Shown here one piece after another: positions 1 to 5,309 of a stretch of 17,081 bases of DNA. Source of the DNA: Actinomycetes bacterium (GTDB taxonomy: Bacteria > Actinomycetota > Acidimicrobiia > Acidimicrobiales > Microtrichaceae). Where the stretch lies: contig JAEVZA010000015.1 of NCBI GenBank assembly GCA_023392475.1, positions 1 through 17,081 on the forward strand, in the 5' to 3' direction. The notes under the pieces were generated by a model. It saw nothing but the letters and a program-made list of their open reading frames with translations. It had not been told where the DNA came from and did not search any database. The first letter of the stretch is position 1. Each line of letters starts with the position of its first letter. Made by a program: the position numbers and the translations under genes.

Positions 1-664
1 CGTCCAGCGCGAGGTCGCGCCGCCCGCAGCGGACGGAGGCCACCATGCGCAGCCCGGCCACGTCCTCGCGGAGCCGGGCGTCCTCGCCGAGGCCGTCGAG
101 CGACCGCAGCGCCCGCTCGTGGTCGCCGAGCGCGAGGTGCGCCGTGGCCGTGAGCGCCGCGGCATCGACCCGGAGCCGGGCCGCCCAGTCCGCCCAGACG
201 GACGCGGTCGGCAACCCCGCGAGGTCGACGAACGGCGGCCCGGTCCACAGGTCGCACGCCCGGCCGGTCAGGTCGAGCACCTCGCCGGGACGACCGCTCA
301 TCGACGCCGCGCCGGCCGCCTCCACCAGTCGCTCGTAGCGGACGAGGTCGACGCGGTCCGGGTCGAGCTCGAGCCGGTAGCCGCGGGTCGCGCGGCGGAG
401 CGGGTCCTCCACGCCGGCCGCCGCGAAGCGCTCCCGGAGGCGGCGGAGGGTCACGCGCAGCGCGGCGTCGCTGACCGGTCGCCCGTCCCAGAGCTCGTCC
501 TCCAGCCGGACGCTCGGGACGGTCCGCCCGAGGTCCGCGCACAGCAGCGCGAGCAGGCCGGCCTGCCGCCGGCCGCGCACGGCCGACGTCCCCGTGCCCC
601 GCACCTCCACCGCGCCGAGGAAGCGAACGGCGACCCCGTTCGTCGTCGGCTCATCGCTCGCCAT
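1..664 (-). CDS. SARP/AfsR-type transcriptional regulator with BTAD domain (partial, C-terminus off the left edge)
   Basis: Translating the minus strand from the ATG at 664 gives 221 open codons up to the window edge, so the gene is cut off and its C-terminus is unknown. Residues about 10-100 read as an OmpR-like winged helix typical of SARP regulators, with a VRFLGAVEVRG strand, an RRQAGLLALL helix, an LEDELWDG segment and an ALRVTLRRLRERF recognition helix. Residues about 105-221 are alpha-helical and match a bacterial transcriptional activation domain (VDLVRYERLV, ALGDHERALRSLDGL). The start is supported by a GGGGG ribosome binding site just upstream and a TACCAT -10 box further out. Family members activate local gene clusters, often secondary metabolism; larger ones add NB-ARC and TPR domains, which cannot be judged here. 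The target is unknown; the divergent amidase is a candidate only by position. Confidence 0.85.
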   Translation of the reverse strand, partial: MASDEPTTNGVAVRFLGAVEVRGTGTSAVRGRRQAGLLALLCADLGRTVPSVRLEDELWDGRPVSDAALRVTLRRLRERFAAAGVEDPLRRATRGYRLELDPDRVDLVRYERLVEAAGAASMSGRPGEVLDLTGRACDLWTGPPFVDLAGLPTASVWADWAARLRVDAAALTATAHLALGDHERALRSLDGLGEDARLREDVAGLRMVASVRCGRRDLALD

Positions 665-693
665 CCCAGACCCCCGGATGCACGCCCCGAAGG

Positions 694-699
694 ATGGTA
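694..699 (-). promoter_or_regulatory. Candidate -10 box for the SARP-type regulator
   Basis: Read on the minus strand the hexamer is TACCAT, fitting the TANNNT form of actinobacterial -10 boxes. It would start transcription about 20 bases before the ATG at 664, leaving room for the GGGGG ribosome binding site. No convincing -35 is seen at the expected distance. Confidence 0.35.
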
Positions 700-746
700 C
701 GGGTTCGCGGCCTGCGAGCGCCCGGCCGGACGCCGTCGGCGGCCGG

Positions 747-752
747 TAGCGT
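747..752 (+). promoter_or_regulatory. Candidate -10 box for a leaderless amidase transcript
   Basis: TAGCGT fits TANNNT and ends 8 bases before the amidase ATG at 761. A start site about 7-8 bases downstream would fall on the ATG itself, and there is no purine-rich ribosome binding site in front of it. Both points suggest a leaderless mRNA. No good -35 match is visible. Confidence 0.4.
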
Positions 753-760
753 CCCACTGC

Positions 761-2167
761 ATGGACCGCCACGCCACCGCCCTCGAGGTCGCCGCCGCCA
801 TCCGTGCCAAGGAGGTCAGCCCGGTCGAGGTCCTCGACGGCTACCTGGCCGAGGTCGACCGCTTGGACCCGGAGCTGCACGCGTTCAGCCTGCGTGACGA
901 CGAGCGGGCCCGTGCCGACGCCCGTGCCGCGGCGGAGGCGATCACGGGCACGCCGGCCGACGAGCTCCCTCCGTTCCTGGGCGTCCCCCTGCCGATCAAG
1001 GACCTGAACGACGTGGCCGGCTGGCCCACCACGCACGGCTCCGAGGCGTCGTCACCCGATCCCGCGGCGGCGGACGGCCTGGAGATCGGGCGGCTGCGCC
1101 GGGCCGGGTTCGTGTTCATGGGCAAGACGACGACGCCGGAGCTCGGCGCCATCTCGTGCACCGAGTCCACCCGCTTCGGGCCCACGCGCAACCCGTGGGA
1201 CCCGGACCGGACGCCGGGCGGGAGCTCCGGCGGCGCGGCGGCCGCGGTGGCGTCGGGGATGGCGCCCGTCGCGCACGCCTCCGACGGCGGCGGCTCCATC
1301 CGGATCCCGGCGTCCTGCACCGGGCTGGTCGGGCTGAAGCCGTCGCGGAACCGCGTGACGAGCGACGTCGAGAGCCTCGCGTCCGCGTCGACCTCCGGCG
1401 CGCTGTGCACGACGGTGGCCGACAGCGCCGCGCTCCTCGACGTGCTGACGGAGCTCGACACCGGGGCCTGGAACGTGGCGCCCCCGCCGGCCCGGCCCTT
1501 CGCCGACGAGGTGGGTGCGGACCCGGGGCGGCTGCGGGTCCTGGTGGCCGTGGACAACGCGCTGGGCATCCCGCCCGCACCGGCGTGCGTCGACGCGACG
1601 CGGAGCGCGGCGGACCTCCTGAGTGACCTCGGCCACGACGTCCGGGAGGGCTCCCCCCACTACCCCGACCCCGGCGCGTTCCTCGTCGGCTTCCTCACGG
1701 TGTGGGCCACGATCTCGGCCGCGCAGGGGCTGGTCGACCCCGACCGGATGGAGGCGCACAACCTCGCCAGCCGCGCCCAGGCGCAGGCGACGGACTCGCT
1801 GACCTACGTGGAGGCCCTCGCCCAGCTGCAGGCCGCGAGCCGCGAGTTCACCTCGCAGTTCGGCCGCGACTTCGACGTGCTCGTCGGACCGACGATGGCG
1901 ATCGAGCCACCGCCCGTCGGATCCGTCTGTGCCGGCATCGAGGACGACCCGAACGCACCCGTCGCGAACAGCACGCCGATGGCCGCGTACACGGCGCTCT
2001 TCAACGTCAGCGGCCAGCCGGCGATCTCGCTGCCCCTGCACGTGTCGGTCGACGGCCTGCCCGTCGGCGTGCAGTTCGCGGCCCCGCCGTGGCAGGAGGC
2101 GCTGCTGATCCGGCTGGCCTCGCAGATCGAGGCCGCCCGCCCCTGGGCCCCGCTGCCCGACCGCTGA
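761..2167 (+). CDS. Amidase signature family enzyme
   Basis: A 468-residue amidase of the amidase signature family, which hydrolyses C-N amide bonds with a Ser-cisSer-Lys triad. All three residues are visible with family spacing: Lys80 (LPIKD), Ser155 in the GGSSGG loop (153-158) and the nucleophile Ser179 in DGGGSIRIPA. The 75- and 24-residue gaps equal those of fatty acid amide hydrolase. The C-terminal part ends with the usual NVSGQPAISLPL and LPVGVQF segments. Length is normal for the family. The frame stays open upstream to 119, but that part lies antisense to the regulator and has no family match; the ATG at 761 starts a typical N-terminus and sits behind a -10-like box. The substrate cannot be read from sequence. 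No GatB or GatC gene lies nearby, so a role as the GatA subunit is unlikely. Confidence 0.93.
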   Translation: MDRHATALEVAAAIRAKEVSPVEVLDGYLAEVDRLDPELHAFSLRDDERARADARAAAEAITGTPADELPPFLGVPLPIKDLNDVAGWPTTHGSEASSPDPAAADGLEIGRLRRAGFVFMGKTTTPELGAISCTESTRFGPTRNPWDPDRTPGGSSGGAAAAVASGMAPVAHASDGGGSIRIPASCTGLVGLKPSRNRVTSDVESLASASTSGALCTTVADSAALLDVLTELDTGAWNVAPPPARPFADEVGADPGRLRVLVAVDNALGIPPAPACVDATRSAADLLSDLGHDVREGSPHYPDPGAFLVGFLTVWATISAAQGLVDPDRMEAHNLASRAQAQATDSLTYVEALAQLQAASREFTSQFGRDFDVLVGPTMAIEPPPVGSVCAGIEDDPNAPVANSTPMAAYTALFNVSGQPAISLPLHVSVDGLPVGVQFAAPPWQEALLIRLASQIEAARPWAPLPDR

Positions 2168-2231
2168 CGGCCGCCGCCCGGATCTGCTGTTCGCGCCCAC
2201 CCGTCACGCCGTCGCCAAGCCGCCGAGGGGC

Positions 2232-2246
2232 CGCGTCAAGGACGCG
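2232..2246 (+). terminator. Small GC-rich hairpin downstream of the amidase gene
   Basis: CGCGTC and GACGCG form a perfect 6-bp stem with a 3-base loop, 65 bases past the amidase stop. No T-run follows, so it is not a canonical intrinsic terminator. It could be a weak or Rho-assisted stop, or nothing. Confidence 0.2.
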
Positions 2247-2255
2247 TGAAGAGGG

Positions 2256-2287
2256 CTGACACCGCCCGTCGTGCGGTCGTACGACGG
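2256..2287 (+). promoter_or_regulatory. Candidate promoter and overlapping palindromic operator of the kdp cluster
   Basis: CTGACA (2256-2261) resembles a -35 box and, 18 bases on, TACGAC (2280-2285) could be a -10. The -10 ends 6 bases before the ATG at 2292, as at other apparently leaderless genes in the window. The -10 lies inside a perfect 10-bp palindrome, GTCGTACGAC (2276-2285), and inside a wider inverted repeat CCGTCGT/ACGACGG (2266-2272 and 2281-2287). An inverted repeat across a -10 box is a common operator layout. The binding protein is unknown; KdpE or a repressor are both possible. Confidence 0.35.
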
Positions 2288-2291
2288 TGGC

Positions 2292-3071
2292 ATGACGGAT
2301 CGGGATCGCAGCGAACCGGAAACCGGGGGCGACGACGGCGAGGGTCGCAGCCGGGCCGACGACCTCGTCGCCACCGGTCTCGGCGCGGCCGGCGCCGTGC
2401 TGGTCGCCCTGCTGCTGTCGCCGTTCCGCTCGGACGTCGGCGGGGCCAACGTCGCCCTCGCCCTCGTCCTGGTCGTCATCGCCGCCGCGGCGGCCGGCGG
2501 GCGCCGCGCCGGCCTGGTCACCGCCGTCGTCGCCGCCCTCTCGTTCAACTTCCTCCACACCCGGCCGTACCTCTCGCTCCGCATCGACGGGCCGCAGGAC
2601 GTGCTCACGTTCGTGCTCATCGTCGTGGTCGGCGCCGCGGCGGGAGAGCTGGCCCACCTCGCCGCGAGCCGCGGTCGGATCGCGCGTGCCCGCCGGGAGG
2701 GGATCGACGGCCTGCACGAGCTCGCGCAGATGGTGTCGGTGCACTCCTCGTCCGAGGCGCTGATCGACCGCGCGTCGGTGTACCTGACCCGCGAGCTCCA
2801 CCTCGCCTCGTGCACGTTCCACTGGGGTGACGAGCCGTCGCCGCCCGACCTCGACCACCGCGGCGTGGTCGACGGACCGATGCGCCACGCGCCCGGCGGA
2901 TTCGAGCTGCCGCGCGAGGGCCTGTCGCTGCCGGTCGCGGACCGCGAGGGCAAGGTCGTCGGCCGCTTCGTGCTCGTGCCGCGCCCCCGGCAGGCGGTGT
3001 CGCTCGTCGACCGCCGCCTCGCCGTGCTGGTGGCCGACGTCGTCGGCCCGGCGCTCGTCCGCATCTGCTGA
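2292..3071 (+). CDS. KdpD-like sensor fragment: DUF4118 membrane domain plus GAF-like domain, no kinase
   Basis: A 259-residue protein. Residues about 24-125 hold four hydrophobic segments of the DUF4118 type, the membrane domain of KdpD. They include LLLSPFRSDVG, FNFLHTRPYLSLRI and a following D-rich turn. These match LLLLPFRDDVG and NYFFVPPYRTLSV in the KdpD encoded at 8033 of this window. The rest (about 135-259) resembles a degenerate GAF domain (LHELAQMVSVHSSSEALIDRA, LSLPVADREGKVVGRFVLV). No Walker A N-terminal domain, Usp domain, H-box or ATPase domain is present, so it cannot phosphorylate KdpE. It lies 72 bases before the next kdp-cluster gene with no clear promoter between. It may modulate KdpD or sense the same signal; that is inference. 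The ATG at 2292 is preferred over the in-frame GTG at 2271, which falls within the candidate promoter. Confidence 0.85.
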   Translation: MTDRDRSEPETGGDDGEGRSRADDLVATGLGAAGAVLVALLLSPFRSDVGGANVALALVLVVIAAAAAGGRRAGLVTAVVAALSFNFLHTRPYLSLRIDGPQDVLTFVLIVVVGAAAGELAHLAASRGRIARARREGIDGLHELAQMVSVHSSSEALIDRASVYLTRELHLASCTFHWGDEPSPPDLDHRGVVDGPMRHAPGGFELPREGLSLPVADREGKVVGRFVLVPRPRQAVSLVDRRLAVLVADVVGPALVRIC

Positions 3072-3072
3072 C

Positions 3073-3086
3073 CGGCCCGCGGGCCG
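3073..3086. repeat. 14-bp perfect palindrome between the DUF4118 gene and the small kdp membrane gene
   Basis: CGGCCCGCGGGCCG reads the same on both strands and begins two bases after the DUF4118 stop. It could form a short hairpin in the transcript or be a protein site. In DNA this GC-rich, chance palindromes are common, so function is uncertain. Confidence 0.3.
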
Positions 3087-3143
3087 CCCCACGGCGGCGC
3101 GCCCGGACCCCCCCAACCCCGACCACCCGCTCCAGGAGGACAC

Positions 3144-3344
3144 GTGAAGGACCTCATCGTGATCGCCATGACGGTCGCGTTCTTCGGCATCTGCGTCGCC
3201 TACGTGGCGCTGTGCAACCGGATCATCGGGCCCGACGAGCCCGACGACCAGAGCCACGACATCAGCCAGCCGCTCGACGAGCCGGTGGACGCGGACCTCG
3301 GCGGCGACGCAGGGGACCGCTCGGGCGCGGAGGTCACCGCCTGA
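3144..3344 (+). CDS. Small single-pass membrane protein of the kdp operon
   Basis: A 66-residue protein beginning with GTG behind a near-perfect ribosome binding site (AGGAGGA, 4 bases away). Residues about 4-26 form one transmembrane helix (IVIAMTVAFFGICVAYVALC) followed by a short NRI and an acidic, disordered tail rich in Asp, Glu and Ser. Small proteins of this pattern, a VAFF...YV..C.R helix at the N-terminus, are familiar just before kdpF/kdpA in other bacteria; this is recognition, not a search result. Its stop TGA shares one base with the kdpF start ATG, so the two are probably translationally coupled. Function is unknown; assisting assembly or stability of the KdpFABC complex in the membrane is a reasonable guess. 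It is distinct from KdpF, which follows. Confidence 0.8.
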   Translation: MKDLIVIAMTVAFFGICVAYVALCNRIIGPDEPDDQSHDISQPLDEPVDADLGGDAGDRSGAEVTA

Positions 3345-3445
3345 TGGTGGCCTTCCTCGACTGGCAGAACGCGACCGGTCTGGTGATCGCCGCGCTGGCC
3401 GTCGTCTACCTCGTCGTCGTGCTGATCTTCCCGGAGCGCTTCTGA
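3344..3445 (+). CDS. kdpF: K+-transporting ATPase, KdpF subunit
   Basis: A 33-residue peptide with one hydrophobic helix (residues about 11-29, ending LVVVLIFPERF). The short length, the helix, the C-terminal FPERF-like end and the position directly before kdpA all identify KdpF. KdpF is a small membrane peptide that stabilises the KdpFABC pump. Its ATG shares one base with the stop of the preceding gene, and its own stop shares one base with the kdpA start (TGATG at both junctions). Longer in-frame starts upstream would only read through the previous gene in another frame. Confidence 0.92.
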   Translation: MVAFLDWQNATGLVIAALAVVYLVVVLIFPERF

Positions 3446-5229
3446 TGTCACCGCAGGGCATCGTCCAGCTGGTCGTGCTGTTCGGCCTCCTCGCCGTCAG
3501 CGCCCCCCTCCTGGGTCGGTACATGGCGAAGGTGTACGCCCACGACCCGGAGGGCGGTCCGGGCCCAGCACCGGGCGACCGGGTCTTCCTCCCGGTCGAG
3601 CGGCTGATCTATCGCATCATCGGCGTCAACCCGAGGAGGGAGCAGCGCTGGAACGTCTACGCCGTCTCGCTCCTGGCCTTCTCCGCGGTCGGGCTCCTCC
3701 TCGGCTACCTCCTCCTGCGGCTCCAAGGCGTGCTGCCGCTCAACCCGACGGACCGGTCCGGGGTCACCGAGTTCGGGGCGTGGAACGCGTCGGTCAGCTT
3801 CCTGACCAACACGAACTGGCAGTGGTTCTCGAGCGAGCAGGTCAGCAGCCACCTGAGCCAGATGGTCGTGTTCACGGTCCAGAACTTCGTGTCCGCCGCG
3901 TCCGGCATGGCCGTGGCGGTGGCGATCATCCGCGGGATCATGCGGCGCAGGGGCCGGACGCTCGGGAACTTCTGGGTCGACCTGATCCGGAGCTGCACCC
4001 GCATCCTCCTGCCCATCGCCTTCGTCGCCGCGATCGTGTTCGTGGGCCTCGGCGTGGTCGACAACCTCACCGGGAGCACCACCGCGCACACCGTGGACCG
4101 GACGGTCACCGCCACGGTGACGGACACGAACGGCAAGGAGTCGACGTCGAAGGTCACGACCCAGCAGATCCCCGGTGGCCCGGTCGCCTCGCAGGAGGCG
4201 ATCAAGCAGCTCGGCACGAACGGCGGGGGCTTCTACAACGCCAACTCGACCCACCCGTTCGAGAGCCCGAACGGGTGGAGCAACCTGCTGTCGATCTACC
4301 TGCTGCTGCTCATCCCGTTCTCGTTCCCGGTCATGTTCGGCCGGCTGCTCGGCCAGCCGAAGCAGGGCTGGGTGCTCCTCGGGGTGATGGTCGTGCTCCT
4401 CGTCACGATGATGATGTTCACCACCTTCTTCGAGACCGGCGGCAACGGCGACGTCACGTCGCTCGGTGTCAACCAGGCCCAGTCCTCCACGCAGCCGGGC
4501 GGCAACATGGAGGGCAAGGAGGTCAGGTTCGGGCCGTCCAGCTGCGGCCCGTACGCGGCGGCCACCACCGGCACCTCGACCGGCGCCGTCAACTGCATGC
4601 ACGACTCGCTCACGCCGATGGGCGGCGGCCTGCCGATGCTGAGCATGAAGCTCGGCGAGGTGTCGCCCGGCGGCGTCGGGGCCGGGATGATGGGCATCCT
4701 GATCAACGCCCTGCTGGCGGTCTTCATCGCCGGGCTGATGGTCGGGCGCACGCCGGAGTACCTCGGCAAGAAGATCCAGGCCTCCGAGATGAAGCTCGTG
4801 GTGCTGTACATCGTCGGCATGCCGGTGGCGGCGCTGGTCTTCGCGGCGATCAGCGTCGTGCTCCCGAGCGCGCTGTCGTCGTTGCTCAACCCCGGCGCGC
4901 ACGGGTTGTCGGAGGTCCTCTACAACTACGCGTCCGCCGCCAACAACAACGGCTCGGCGTTCGCCGGCATGAGCACCGGCACCGACTGGTACACGATCAC
5001 GCAGGGCGTCTCGATGCTGATCGGCCGGTTCCTGCTCATCATCCCGGCCCTGGCCATCGGCGGTTCGCTGGTCCGCAAGAACAAGGTGCCGGCCACGGCA
5101 GGGACCTTCCCGACGGACACGCCCCTGTTCTTCGGGCTGCTGACCGGCGTGATCATCATCGTCGCCGGCCTGACCTTCTTCCCCGCACTTGCGCTCGGGC
5201 CCATCGTCGAGCAGCTGGGCGTGCGATGA
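3445..5229 (+). CDS. kdpA: K+-transporting ATPase, potassium channel-like subunit KdpA
   Basis: A 594-residue polytopic membrane protein, the K+-selective subunit of the KdpFABC pump. The pore-loop signatures are visible in order: FLTNTNWQW (about 119-127), LGTNGGGFYNANS (257-269), the SPGGVGAG segment (407-414) and YASAANNNGSAFAG (495-508). The family segment GLMVGRTPEYLGKKI (430-444) is intact, so selectivity and gating regions look functional. A stretch rich in Thr, Ser and Val at about 210-245, before the second pore loop, seems longer than in the E. coli protein and probably forms an extracellular loop. The ATG overlaps the kdpF stop by one base. The kdpA stop sits in ATGA, whose ATG begins a small ORF leading to kdpB. 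Confidence 0.97.
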   Translation: MSPQGIVQLVVLFGLLAVSAPLLGRYMAKVYAHDPEGGPGPAPGDRVFLPVERLIYRIIGVNPRREQRWNVYAVSLLAFSAVGLLLGYLLLRLQGVLPLNPTDRSGVTEFGAWNASVSFLTNTNWQWFSSEQVSSHLSQMVVFTVQNFVSAASGMAVAVAIIRGIMRRRGRTLGNFWVDLIRSCTRILLPIAFVAAIVFVGLGVVDNLTGSTTAHTVDRTVTATVTDTNGKESTSKVTTQQIPGGPVASQEAIKQLGTNGGGFYNANSTHPFESPNGWSNLLSIYLLLLIPFSFPVMFGRLLGQPKQGWVLLGVMVVLLVTMMMFTTFFETGGNGDVTSLGVNQAQSSTQPGGNMEGKEVRFGPSSCGPYAAATTGTSTGAVNCMHDSLTPMGGGLPMLSMKLGEVSPGGVGAGMMGILINALLAVFIAGLMVGRTPEYLGKKIQASEMKLVVLYIVGMPVAALVFAAISVVLPSALSSLLNPGAHGLSEVLYNYASAANNNGSAFAGMSTGTDWYTITQGVSMLIGRFLLIIPALAIGGSLVRKNKVPATAGTFPTDTPLFFGLLTGVIIIVAGLTFFPALALGPIVEQLGVR

Positions 5230-5309
5230 GCGACCGCCTGCTGCACGTGCCGCCCCACCGGGCGGCTCACCCGCACCGGATCCCCCCGTCGTCCAGGAGG
5301 TCGTCATGA
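5226..5309 (+). CDS. Candidate 27-residue junction ORF linking kdpA and kdpB
   Basis: An ATG at 5226 overlaps the kdpA stop in ATGA, and the frame runs 27 codons to a TGA at 5307-5309 that overlaps the kdpB ATG, again as ATGA. It fills exactly the only gap between kdpF and kdpC. The product would be basic and rich in His (4), Arg (5) and Pro (5), with no recognisable domain. It has no ribosome binding site of its own apart from sequence inside kdpA; reinitiation after kdpA would be needed. The kdpB ribosome binding site (CAGGAGG, 5294-5300) lies inside it. A short open frame is easily found by chance in DNA this GC-rich, so translation is unproven. Confidence 0.35.
   Translation: MSDRLLHVPPHRAAHPHRIPPSSRRSS
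5249..5266 (+). other. Hairpin in the kdpA-kdpB junction
   Basis: GCCGCCC and GGGCGGC form a perfect 7-bp stem around a CACC loop, 27 bases before the kdpB ribosome binding site. There is no T-run, so termination is unlikely. Such an intercistronic hairpin could affect mRNA processing or the ratio of KdpA to KdpB. Confidence 0.35.

Noticed and set aside
2007..3524. 505-codon minus-strand frame opposite the DUF4118 gene and kdpF
   Set aside because: Arg/Asp/Gly-rich shadow without motifs, whereas the plus strand has recognisable genes.
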